From NCBI RefSeq assembly GCF_009914055.1, contig NZ_CP028271.1:3286001-3350000 (forward strand): a DNA stretch of 64,000 nucleotides, in the 5' to 3' direction. Within the stretch, counting starts at the first letter, position 1; each line of letters begins with the position of its first letter. Positions 7,106-14,605 of this stretch are shown here, one piece after another. The stretch is from Mixta intestinalis. GTDB taxonomy: Bacteria; Pseudomonadota; Gammaproteobacteria; Enterobacterales; Enterobacteriaceae. The notes under the pieces are model-generated. The model was not told where the DNA came from, searched no databases, and saw only the letters and a program-made list of their open reading frames with translations. The position numbers and the translations under genes were made by a program.

Positions 7106-8431
7106 ATGAAAATAAAAAAAACAGTTATCCTTTCCGCCAGCCTGTTACCTCTGTTTTGCCTGGCGGAAAGCGATGCTAAGCCTTTTATTAATGAAATCAC
7201 AACCCTGCCATTATTAAGCGACAGCTCGCTTGATGTGTCATTACGTAACTACTGGAAATACCTGAAAGAAGATGCCGCCAACCCGAAAACCGTTCACGCT
7301 GGATGGGGCCAGGGTCTGACGCTGGATTACAAGTCGGGTTATATAGCGGATTTTATCGGCTTCGACGCTTCATGGTACGGTGCGGCAAAACTGGGGGCGA
7401 GCGATTATTTTAGCAGCCGCGGCATTTTGTATAAGTCAGGCTCAGAGAACAAGAAAAGTAACGCGCATGGCTTTAATAAATTTGGGCAGCGTTACGTGAA
7501 GTTTAAGTATGGCAGCGATAATTTTCAGCTTAAGGCTCAGGGCGGCTGGCAACGATTAAAAGAACAGGGTGTTATTTCGACCTCACTGCGCCTTTCACCC
7601 ATCACCTACCGGGGCTGGAGCGGTGAAATGGCGTTGGGTGATTTCACCCTGCTGGGTGCCTGGGTCGATCGCTCTCTTTACCGTGACTCGCCTGAGCAAA
7701 GCTTTTTAAAAACCAATGACGGACGTCATATCGATCATCTTGCCAGCGGTGAACTGCGTTATAACAGCGATGCGGTCAACGTGCGCTATGCGCTGGGTGA
7801 AAGCGATGACTATCTGCGTCGCCAGCATCTGTTTATCTCTATGCCGCTGACGCCTTCCCTCTCGTTAGGCAGCCAGCTCTATTTTACGCGTGCGCTGGAA
7901 GCGTACCGCGTCATGGCTCCGGGCAAACGCGATTTTGACCACTCCGCTCGGCACTACGCGCTGGATCTCACCTGGCAACAGGACAGGTGGCGTTCCAAAT
8001 GGGGGCTGGGCTATACCGAAGCCGCGAAAAAAGATGGCGTCGGCTTTTATCCGCGTCATATGAGCAAGCAATCTTTTGGCACCTTTATCTCTATGGCTTC
8101 CGCCGGTGATGACTATTTACGGGATAAAGAACTGATGATCGCTACCATGACCGATTATCGACTGACGAAAGATCTGCTGTCGGGAATTGCGGTTAACGCC
8201 GGACGCATCAATTATCTCGGTCACCCTATCACTACCGCTGAAATCAATCTCTACGGACAGTGGACACCTTCGCATCCCAGCCTGAAGAACCTGCGCGTCT
8301 GGGCGATGTTCGGCCCCGGCTGGTCTTATAAAAACATCAAGCGTAAGCCGGTTATGCATAATGGCGACTACAGCCATTCGCACTTTCTGGCCGGTGAAGT
8401 GATTATCGATTATAAATTTAAGATGTTCTGA
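7106..8431 (+). CDS. OprD-family outer-membrane porin
   Basis: 441 residues. A signal peptide of about 20 residues ends at CLA. The mature part has OprD features: LRNYWKYLKED near 46-56, GWGQGLTLDYKSGYIADFIGFDASWYGAAKLG near 66-97, alternating amphipathic strands, and a C-terminal aromatic (KFKMF). OprD porins form narrow 18-strand channels for specific small acids, sugars or peptides; the substrate here cannot be read from sequence. It lies downstream of two secreted phosphatase-like genes and ends at a hairpin shared with the convergent isomerase gene. Confidence 0.82.
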   Translation: MKIKKTVILSASLLPLFCLAESDAKPFINEITTLPLLSDSSLDVSLRNYWKYLKEDAANPKTVHAGWGQGLTLDYKSGYIADFIGFDASWYGAAKLGASDYFSSRGILYKSGSENKKSNAHGFNKFGQRYVKFKYGSDNFQLKAQGGWQRLKEQGVISTSLRLSPITYRGWSGEMALGDFTLLGAWVDRSLYRDSPEQSFLKTNDGRHIDHLASGELRYNSDAVNVRYALGESDDYLRRQHLFISMPLTPSLSLGSQLYFTRALEAYRVMAPGKRDFDHSARHYALDLTWQQDRWRSKWGLGYTEAAKKDGVGFYPRHMSKQSFGTFISMASAGDDYLRDKELMIATMTDYRLTKDLLSGIAVNAGRINYLGHPITTAEINLYGQWTPSHPSLKNLRVWAMFGPGWSYKNIKRKPVMHNGDYSHSHFLAGEVIIDYKFKMF

Positions 8432-8476
8432 CTACTCGCGGCAAAGCCGGGTAATTCAGCACATCACCGATATACA

Positions 8477-8500
8477 AAAGCCAGCCGCCAGGCTGGCTTT
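8477..8500. terminator. Terminator between porin and isomerase genes
   Basis: AAAGCCAGCC / GGCTGGCTTT stem with GCCA loop, with an A run before and TTTAAA after. It lies between convergent genes and probably serves both strands. Confidence 0.75.
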
Positions 8501-8537
8501 AAAGAGCGAACAACGCTTAAAGCATGGGAAAAGCGTA

Positions 8538-9182
8538 TTAAGCCTGACCCAGCACTCCGCGTACGAAGTTTTCAATCTCTTTATCCTGGCAGTTCTCAAA
8601 GAAGCACTGCTGGAAACGCTCGCCGCTAACGGCGGTTTTCACCAGTTCAGGATCGATAGCACGCAGCGTATCCAGATAGCTTTCTTTCACCACGGCAGCT
8701 TTAACCTGGTTCAGAATGCCAGCATTGCGCACCTGCGGTTCTTTACGTTCCGGCGGATAGCCCTGGCCTTTAACGCCGCTGAAGGCTTTTTCGAAGATAA
8801 AGCGCAGGTTCAGCTCAGCGCCCCAGCCAAAGCCTTTCGCAAAAGGCAGGGAGAGTGCGTTACCGTTATTGATCTGTGCGAACAGATAGGCGTCAGCCGG
8901 ATCGATGCAGTAGCCGCATACTACGCCCGGATGAATGTTCAGTGACATCAGCGCGCCCTGACCAGTACCACAGCCGGAAACGACAAAGTCTACCGCTTTA
9001 GAATTCAGCAGGATGCTGGCCATAATCCCCAGATGGATATAGGTCAGATGATGATCCTGTTCATCGCTCATACCAACGTTGAATACCGGGTAGTCCAGCC
9101 CGCTCGCGACCTGCTGCAATTCTTTCAACACAATGGCGTTTTTCGCCGCCTGGCTGTTCTCCATCATCAACGCAATTTTCAT
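8538..9182 (-). CDS. RpiB/LacA/LacB-family isomerase, probable DhuI-type uronate isomerase
   Basis: 214 residues. The first ~150 have the RpiB/LacAB fold, with VDFVVSGCGTGQGALMSLN near 65-83 and GNALSLPFAKGFGWGAE near 108-124. RpiB proper is about 150 residues; the extra C-terminal ~60 resembles the longer subgroup that includes streptococcal DhuI, which isomerises 4-deoxy-L-threo-5-hexosulose uronate (DKI). A KdgF-type gene, whose product makes DKI, lies divergently next to it, and KdgR-like and CRP sites lie between, which supports that role over ribose-5-P isomerase. The second of two adjacent ATGs (9182) has the better distance to GAGG. Confidence 0.68.
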   Translation of the reverse strand: MKIALMMENSQAAKNAIVLKELQQVASGLDYPVFNVGMSDEQDHHLTYIHLGIMASILLNSKAVDFVVSGCGTGQGALMSLNIHPGVVCGYCIDPADAYLFAQINNGNALSLPFAKGFGWGAELNLRFIFEKAFSGVKGQGYPPERKEPQVRNAGILNQVKAAVVKESYLDTLRAIDPELVKTAVSGERFQQCFFENCQDKEIENFVRGVLGQA

Positions 9183-9313
9183 CATTTATCCTCTTCGTTA
9201 CATAGCGTTTATCAGGCTGACAGGACGCAGAGTTCCCCGCCCACATTTCCTGCATAATATTCATCCAGGCGCGCCCGCCGTGAGACATCGCTACGGCTGC
9301 GTCCTTCAAAATT

Positions 9314-9330
9314 ATAAAACATCGTTTCAT
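9314..9330. promoter_or_regulatory. KdgR-like operator, isomerase side
   Basis: ATAAAACATCGTTTCAT within AATTATAAAACATCGTTTCATAATT matches the KdgR-type palindrome (AATGAAACA-N-TGTTTCATT-like). It is about 130 bp before the isomerase start and below the CRP site at 9377, as expected for a repressor overlapping that promoter. Confidence 0.65.
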
Positions 9331-9376
9331 AATTTATGATTTGCTGTTCCTTATAGAGATAGCCAGGCTATTTTGC

Positions 9377-9392
9377 TGTGATTACACTCACA
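9377..9392. promoter_or_regulatory. CRP site, isomerase side
   Basis: TGTGATTACACTCACA is an exact TGTGA-N6-TCACA. Its centre is about 62 bp upstream of the KdgR-like box for the minus-strand isomerase gene. Confidence 0.8.
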
Positions 9393-9466
9393 TTTCTTCC
9401 GATCGCCCCTTTTTGTAAAGCGTATTTTGCGAGCCAGGCAACACTCCTTCCCGCCATAAAAATTTA

Positions 9467-9482
9467 TGTGATCCGCCTTACA
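9467..9482. promoter_or_regulatory. CRP-like site, kdgF side
   Basis: TGTGATCCGCCTTACA (TGTGA-N6-TTACA, one mismatch in the core). Its centre is about 70 bp upstream of the KdgR-like box at 9536, mirroring the arrangement on the other strand. Confidence 0.6.
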
Positions 9483-9535
9483 TTTTCCGTCGAGGCTATC
9501 CCGAAGCGCTCCTGAACGGAGTATTATCGCACAAT

Positions 9536-9552
9536 ATGAAACATCGTTTCAT
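9536..9552. promoter_or_regulatory. KdgR-like operator, kdgF side
   Basis: ATGAAACATCGTTTCAT, a perfect dyad with arms ATGAAAC/GTTTCAT, matches the KdgR operator of pectinolytic enterobacteria. It lies just before the lyase remnant and 122 bp before kdgF. Confidence 0.7.
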
Positions 9553-9560
9553 TTTGCCTT

Positions 9561-9653
9561 AAGCACGGCAATCGTCAGGTGCTGTTTACCTCCGATCAGG
9601 AAGGCCAACCGGCACGCTATCTGACGCCCACCAGTGACAATTTTTTTAGCTAA
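9561..9653 (+). pseudogene. 3' remnant resembling oligogalacturonate lyase (ogl)
   Basis: The frame ending at TAA 9651-9653 reads HGNRQVLFTSDQEGQPARYL and then a short tail. VLFTSD-x-EG-x-P-x-x-YL is the typical last beta-propeller blade at the C-terminus of oligogalacturonate lyases. No start codon or upstream coding part remains; the frame begins a few bases after the KdgR-like box. This looks like an internal deletion that left the promoter and the last ~30 codons, placing kdgF directly behind the old promoter. Recognition is by motif only. Confidence 0.55.
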
Positions 9654-9673
9654 TCAGAATAACGGATAAACGT

Positions 9674-9997
9674 ATGTTTACTTTTAAAAAAGATACTAAG
9701 TTGGAAACCGTGGGTGAAGGTGTGACACGTCGCATTCTGGCGCACGGCGGCGGCATGATGGCGGTTGAAGTCACCTTCGAAAAGGATGCTATCGGCCCGA
9801 TGCATCATCATCCCCATGAACAGCTGACCTACGTGCTGTCAGGCCGTTTCTCTTTCACCATTGATGGTGAAACCCATGAGGTAAGTGCCGGGGATACGCT
9901 GTATAAAAAACCCAATGTGGTTCACGGCTGCGTCTGCCTGGAAGCGGGCGTACTGCTTGATACCTTTACCCCGCAGCGTGATGATTTTCTCTCCTGA
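9674..9997 (+). CDS. kdgF: KdgF-type cupin (uronate linearisation)
   Basis: 107-residue single-domain cupin. KdgF proteins open the ring of 4,5-unsaturated galacturonate, giving DKI in pectin and alginate catabolism. The metal-binding cupin motifs are present: GPMHHHPHEQLTYVLSG at about 41-57 (His cluster) and GDTLYKKPNVVHGCV at about 72-86. Length and motif order match Yersinia/Dickeya KdgF. It is divergent from the RpiB-type isomerase that could use its product. KdgR-like and CRP boxes lie upstream. No polygalacturonase, pectate lyase or kdgK/kdgA lies in this window, so the rest of the pathway must be elsewhere if it is active. Confidence 0.78.
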   Translation: MFTFKKDTKLETVGEGVTRRILAHGGGMMAVEVTFEKDAIGPMHHHPHEQLTYVLSGRFSFTIDGETHEVSAGDTLYKKPNVVHGCVCLEAGVLLDTFTPQRDDFLS

Positions 9998-10092
9998 TAA
10001 CAAAGCGGCGACAATCCGGTAGAGATCGTCGCCACTGTTTAGCGCCGTGCCGTATTCCTCTCAGCCTGCGGCATGGCGGCTAACGTAATCAA

Positions 10093-11418
10093 TCAGCGTT
10101 CAGCCTGTGGCAGCTTATCAATATCAACATTGCCCTGCTGCTGCGCGACAAAACTCTCTTTACGCACCTTAGCAACGTCGCCCGCCGTTACCGGTTTTTG
10201 CGCCTTGTTACCCCAGCTGGTACGAATGAAGTTCACCACTTCTGCCACCTGGCTATCGTTCAGACGCCAGCCGAAAGCGGGCATCACGACGGTACTGGGC
10301 GCTTCCTTCACGCCGGGTAGCGTACTGCCGCTCAGCACGATATGGATCAGCGAAGTGGCATCGTCCGCCAATACCACTGGATTACCGCGCAGCGCCGGGA
10401 AGAATCGCTGATAGCCGCGCCCGTCGGTACGGTGGCAGGCGGCACAGCTATCCACATATTCCGCCGCGCCCGCTTTACTGTCATCACCTTTCCACAACGC
10501 CTGGGCAACGCTGTCATCAGGCTGGAAACCGGTTTGCGCCGGATCTTTCGCGCCCAGCGATTTTAGGTAGCGTGCAATTGCCCGGATATCCTTATCATCA
10601 AGATATTGCAGACTGTGCTCTACCACGTCGGTCATGCCGCCAAAGGCCGCGGTATCGTTATTGCGTCCGGTGCGCAGGAACTGCACCAGATCTTCTTCGC
10701 TCCAGCGGCCCAGGCCATCGCGGTTATCGCCGCGCAGGTTGCTGGCGGTCCAGCCATCAATAGGCGCATTGCTGCCGGAAAGGTAGTCGCTGCCCTTGTC
10801 ATCGCTAAGCGCTTTTTCCTGCATGGTGAAGCTACGCGGCGTATGGCAGGCCCCACAGTGGCCCAGCCCTTCTACCAGATAACGTCCACGTGCCAGTTCG
10901 CGATCTTCACCGCTTTTCGGCTGAAAGGCGATCACGTCCGGCGCAAAGATGCCACGCCAGATCGCCAGCGGCCAGCGCATGGAAAGCGGCCACGGAATAT
11001 CACTTTTCCGGTTCTGCGCCGCTACCGGCGCTACGCCATGCATAAAGTAGGCGTAGAGCGCCTGCATATCCTCATCGCTGACCACCGCATATGAGGGATA
11101 AGGCATCGCCGGATAGAGCGTATCGCCATTTTTCGCCACGCCGTGACGCACCGCCTTCTGGAAATCATCGTAGCTGTAGCTGCCGATGCCGCTCTCTTTA
11201 TCTGGAGTGATATTGGTGGAGTAGATAGTGCCGATCGGCGTTGCCATCGCCAGCCCACCCGCAAACGGCTTGCCATCTTTGCTGGTGTGGCAGGCGATAC
11301 AGTCGCCCGCGCGCGCCAGATATTCACCGCGCTTAATCAGATCGCCCGCCTGCTCATCAGCCGCCATCGCGCCGGTAGCGCTCGCCAGCAGGCAGATCGC
11401 CAGAAATACATTTTTCAT
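10093..11418 (-). CDS. Membrane gluconate/ketogluconate dehydrogenase, triple-haem cytochrome c subunit
   Basis: 441-residue cytochrome c with a signal peptide ending at AMA and three haem-binding motifs: CIACH (40-44), CGACH (188-192) and CAACH (325-329). This is the electron-transfer subunit of periplasmic FAD-dependent gluconate 2-dehydrogenase-type complexes, passing electrons to ubiquinone. Three ATGs lie together (11427, 11424, 11418). AAGGA next to the first ones makes 11418 (MKNVF) the best spaced, and it begins a clean signal peptide. It is last in the three-gene operon, directly after the flavoprotein gene. Whether gluconate, 2-ketogluconate or another sugar acid is oxidised cannot be decided. 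Confidence 0.85.
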   Translation of the reverse strand: MKNVFLAICLLASATGAMAADEQAGDLIKRGEYLARAGDCIACHTSKDGKPFAGGLAMATPIGTIYSTNITPDKESGIGSYSYDDFQKAVRHGVAKNGDTLYPAMPYPSYAVVSDEDMQALYAYFMHGVAPVAAQNRKSDIPWPLSMRWPLAIWRGIFAPDVIAFQPKSGEDRELARGRYLVEGLGHCGACHTPRSFTMQEKALSDDKGSDYLSGSNAPIDGWTASNLRGDNRDGLGRWSEEDLVQFLRTGRNNDTAAFGGMTDVVEHSLQYLDDKDIRAIARYLKSLGAKDPAQTGFQPDDSVAQALWKGDDSKAGAAEYVDSCAACHRTDGRGYQRFFPALRGNPVVLADDATSLIHIVLSGSTLPGVKEAPSTVVMPAFGWRLNDSQVAEVVNFIRTSWGNKAQKPVTAGDVAKVRKESFVAQQQGNVDIDKLPQAER

Positions 11419-11429
11419 CGCCATCATCC

Positions 11430-13211
11430 TTATGCCTGTACCAGCGGTCCTGGGTTCTTCAGATACTGTTCACGAATCGCCTTTGCTGACCAGTAGGTAA
11501 GCGCAGCAACCATGCCGGTAGGGTTATAGCCCAGCCCCTGCGGGAAGGCGGAAGCGCCAGGCACAAACACATTGGGCACGTCCCAGCTTTGCAGATAGCG
11601 GTTCAGCGCGCTGGTTTTCGGATCTTCGCCCATGATGGCGCCGCCGTTCATATGGGTAGTCTGGTAAACGGTAGTATCAAAATGGGTGCCCTGCGTTTTT
11701 GGCGCGCCGATGATCTCTTTCGGGTTCATCGCCACGGCGATGTTACGCATCCGATCGTGCATAAACTGCGACATTTTGATGTCGTTATCCTGCCAGTCGA
11801 ACGTCATGCGCAGCAGCGGCTGCCCGTAAGCATCCTTGTAGTTAGGATCGAGGTCGAGATAGTTGTTGCGGTAGGACTGATGCGCGCCATGCGCATCCAT
11901 AGAAACATGGTGCGTGTAGTGATCGGCCACTGCCGCTTTCCATTTGCTTCCCCAGCCAGGTGTACCCTTCGGCACCGGCAGACCGGAAATCGGCTTCACG
12001 CCCGCCTGGTTAACCCAGAAAGGCGAGCCGCCAACAAAGCCATATTTGCCGTGATCAAAGTTATCGGCATTGAAATCATCCACGCCGACGCCTGCGCCAC
12101 CCGCGCCGATAAAGTTATTGGTATGCACATCCTTGCCGAAAAACGCCTTGATCGTAGAGATGTTCTGATAGGCGAAATTGCGTCCCACAACGCCTTCATT
12201 AGTAATCGGGTTGTAGGGCTTGCCGATGCCGGAAAGCAGCATCAAATGGACGTTATGGAACTGGAAGGCGGAGAGAATCACCAGATCGGCTGGCTGTTCA
12301 ACCTGACGTCCCTGTGCATCAACATAGGTCACGCCGGTGGCGCGTTTTTTATCGTCGGTCAGGTTAACGCGCAGCACATGGGAGTTATCACGCAGCTCGA
12401 ACTTCGACTCCTGGCGCAGCGCAGGCCAGATATTTACGTTCGGCGACGCCTTGGAATACATATAGCAAGCGTAGCCGCTGCAATAGCCACAGAAATTACA
12501 CGGCCCCATCTGTGCCCCATAGGTGTTGGTATAGGGGCCGGAGGTATTGGCCGAAGGCAGATCGTAAGGATGATAACCCACCGACTCGGCGGCTTTGGCG
12601 AACAGCTGGGCAGAATAGGTGCGCTTTTGCGGCGGCAGCGGGAAATCATCTGAGCGATCCGGGGCAAAGGGGTTACCACGTCCCTGACCAACGATTTTAC
12701 CCTTGATACTCCAGGCGGAGCCGGAAGTACCGAATACTTTTTCTGCCTTATCGAAAAACGGCTCCAGCTCGTCATAGGTCACGCCGAAATCCTGAATGGT
12801 CATGCCTTCCGGGATAAAGTTCTTGCCGTAGCGCTCTTCATAATGGCTGCGCATTCGCAGCTCAATGGGATCGACACGAAAATGGACGCCGGACCAGTGC
12901 AGGCCCGCGCCGCCGGTACCGGTACCGGGTAAAAATGCCGCCAGCTGGCGATAAGGCTGCGCGGTCTGCGAGACGTTATGGCGAATTGTGACGGTGCTTT
13001 TCGACAGATCCTGGAAGAGCTTTTTGCGTATGTTGTAGGTCAGCTCATCAATGACCTGCGGATAGGCACCGTCCGGGTAAGTATCGCGATGTGGCCCGCG
13101 CTCCAGCGCCACCACATGCAGGCCCGCTTCCGTTAGCTCTTTTGCCATGATAGATCCGGCCCAGCCGAAACCGACGATCACCGCATCCACTTTTTTCATT
13201 ACGTTTGCCAT
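11430..13211 (-). CDS. Membrane gluconate/ketogluconate dehydrogenase, FAD (GMC) subunit
   Basis: 593-residue GMC-type flavoprotein, the catalytic subunit. The FAD fold starts at VDAVIVGFGWAGSIMA near residue 6. GPCNFCGYCSGYACY near 240 is the cysteine-rich segment seen in this subgroup, and the C-terminus has the GMC active-site region (HMNGGAIMG and FPQGLGYNPTGMVAAL). The start is ATG 13211, two nt after the small-subunit stop; a longer frame to 13277 would overlap that gene by 64 bp. It has no own signal peptide, so it is expected to be exported with the Tat-targeted small subunit. Confidence 0.88.
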   Translation of the reverse strand: MANVMKKVDAVIVGFGWAGSIMAKELTEAGLHVVALERGPHRDTYPDGAYPQVIDELTYNIRKKLFQDLSKSTVTIRHNVSQTAQPYRQLAAFLPGTGTGGAGLHWSGVHFRVDPIELRMRSHYEERYGKNFIPEGMTIQDFGVTYDELEPFFDKAEKVFGTSGSAWSIKGKIVGQGRGNPFAPDRSDDFPLPPQKRTYSAQLFAKAAESVGYHPYDLPSANTSGPYTNTYGAQMGPCNFCGYCSGYACYMYSKASPNVNIWPALRQESKFELRDNSHVLRVNLTDDKKRATGVTYVDAQGRQVEQPADLVILSAFQFHNVHLMLLSGIGKPYNPITNEGVVGRNFAYQNISTIKAFFGKDVHTNNFIGAGGAGVGVDDFNADNFDHGKYGFVGGSPFWVNQAGVKPISGLPVPKGTPGWGSKWKAAVADHYTHHVSMDAHGAHQSYRNNYLDLDPNYKDAYGQPLLRMTFDWQDNDIKMSQFMHDRMRNIAVAMNPKEIIGAPKTQGTHFDTTVYQTTHMNGGAIMGEDPKTSALNRYLQSWDVPNVFVPGASAFPQGLGYNPTGMVAALTYWSAKAIREQYLKNPGPLVQA

Positions 13212-13213
13212 GC

Positions 13214-13954
13214 TTATGCTCTTTCTCCACGAATCGATACTGCCGGGAAGGGATAACGCTCGCCGCGCTCCACCCAATCCATAAAATCAGCGCGTGCGCC
13301 CGGAAAGCCGATCAGCTTCCAGCCCGCCATATGCTGATTGCCGCCGTGCAGCGGATCGCAGAAAAAGCCCTCACGGGTGTTTTGCAACAGGTAGGCAAAA
13401 AAGGTTTTCGCCGGTAGCTGCTTAAAGCTGGCTTTATTGCTTTCGAAATCGCCCAATAGCGCATCCTGTTGCTCCGGCGTTAGCGCGGCAAAGGCTTTAC
13501 CGTGCTGCTGTTGCGCCCAGGCATCCGCTTCGGCAATGCCCAGACGATAGATCTGCTGCGGCACCAGCGGCAGCTGATAGCCCAGCTCTTTCGGTGCATC
13601 AGGATTGAACGGCCCCTGCATATACCAGTTGTTGCCGATGGCATAAGGCGTATTCATTTGGCGATCGATAAACTCTGGCACGCCCGCTTCCAGCGCACCT
13701 GGGCCACGTTCATCGGCTGGAATGAGTCGTGCGACCGCCGCTTTAATAAAGGCGAACTCTTCCGCTGAAAACCACGCTGGCTGATAGTCACGGGCGGTTT
13801 GTGGCCCGGCTGGCTGCACCTTTTCTTGTGCCTGGGCGCTGTTGCCAAGGCCCAGCGAGACTATCCCGGTGCTGCCCATCGCGACGGCGGGTGCCAGCGT
13901 GATCGTTTTCAGAAGAAAGTCTCTTCTGGAGGTGCTTGTTTTTTCTTTTGACAT
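13214..13954 (-). CDS. Membrane gluconate/ketogluconate dehydrogenase, Tat-targeted small subunit
   Basis: 246 residues, family gluconate 2-dehydrogenase subunit 3. The N-terminus carries a twin-arginine signal, STSRRDFLLKTITLAPAVA, which would export the small subunit together with the folded FAD subunit. The remainder is the usual ~170-residue helper domain, including FFCDPLHGGNQHMAGWKLIGF. First gene of the operon small-FAD-cytochrome c. A GntR-type palindrome lies about 105 bp upstream. Enzymes of this class produce 2-keto-, 2,5-diketo- or related gluconates and are typical of Pantoea, Tatumella and Gluconobacter. Confidence 0.87.
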   Translation of the reverse strand: MSKEKTSTSRRDFLLKTITLAPAVAMGSTGIVSLGLGNSAQAQEKVQPAGPQTARDYQPAWFSAEEFAFIKAAVARLIPADERGPGALEAGVPEFIDRQMNTPYAIGNNWYMQGPFNPDAPKELGYQLPLVPQQIYRLGIAEADAWAQQQHGKAFAALTPEQQDALLGDFESNKASFKQLPAKTFFAYLLQNTREGFFCDPLHGGNQHMAGWKLIGFPGARADFMDWVERGERYPFPAVSIRGERA

Positions 13955-14057
13955 GACATTGCCTTAGCGCGCGTCGCGTAACGACGCAACAGTTGATCGT
14001 CTCGATGTTATTGTAGTTATGGATAAATGCAGGATTTTCCCGGATGGAAAAAACTTG

Positions 14058-14075
14058 ATTGTTACCGGTAACAAT
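14058..14075. promoter_or_regulatory. GntR-type operator upstream of the dehydrogenase operon
   Basis: ATTGTTACCGGTAACAAT, a perfect 18-bp palindrome with the TGTTACC/GGTAACA arms of the gluconate repressor GntR operator. A second half-site, ATTGTAACA, follows at 14083. It lies between the minus-strand dehydrogenase operon and the plus-strand HTH gene. Confidence 0.7.
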
Positions 14076-14188
14076 GAGGTGTATTGTAACAGCTATCCTG
14101 TAAAAAATTCAGCTTTATAAAACAAAATGGAACAAATTAATTAACATCATTCTCGTCTACGGCGGAGATTTTTCCGCTACCGCTCGAT

Positions 14189-14605
14189 ATGCCTCTGCGC
14201 GATTTTGAAAGCGGCGTGCCGTCAGCGCGGGTCATGTCTGTTGATACTACCCTGCTCGGCCTGAGTGATATCGCGCAACGTAGCCAGCTCTCTCGCCAGG
14301 CCATTGCGATGTTAAAAGATGGCACACGCGGGCCAGGCCACTTCCCGGCTCCCGTTCAGCGGCTTGCTGGTCACTCTCCGCTATGGCGTTGGGCAAGCGT
14401 GGCGCGCTGGCTGCATGAGAGCGGTAAACTCAGCGCGGAGCTGACGGAAAATGCACAGGTAATGGAAAACATCAATCTGGCGCTGGCGCTACGTGAAACG
14501 CCGCAGCGCCAGTACATTATCGAACTGGCGACCCGCCTGGAGCAGGTCGCCGCAGAGAAAAACGGCACCTATTTAAGCGCGGCGAAGACACGCTCTACTG
14601 CGTAA
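14189..14605 (+). CDS. Small HTH DNA-binding protein
   Basis: 138 residues. TTLLGLSDIAQRSQLSRQAI near 20-39 is a MerR/AlpA-like helix-turn-helix. After it comes FPAPV...LWRWASVARWL, seen in small DNA-binding proteins that often carry an extra N-terminal domain of ~60 residues. That domain is missing here: the frame is open only back to 14141 and has no start codon before 14189. The gene is either a short member or 5'-truncated. Its last 37 bp overlap the 3' end of the convergent dihydroxyacetone kinase gene. Target unknown; adjacency suggests the gluconate or dihydroxyacetone genes. Confidence 0.6.
   Translation: MPLRDFESGVPSARVMSVDTTLLGLSDIAQRSQLSRQAIAMLKDGTRGPGHFPAPVQRLAGHSPLWRWASVARWLHESGKLSAELTENAQVMENINLALALRETPQRQYIIELATRLEQVAAEKNGTYLSAAKTRSTA

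Noticed and set aside
9596..9673. Extending kdgF upstream to include the lyase-like frame
   Set aside because: A TAA at 9651-9653 ends that frame before kdgF, and kdgF has its own start at 9674 with full family length.
10006..10036. Inverted repeat GGCGAC/GTCGCC after kdgF
   Set aside because: Only a 6-bp stem with a long loop and no T run; too weak to call a terminator.
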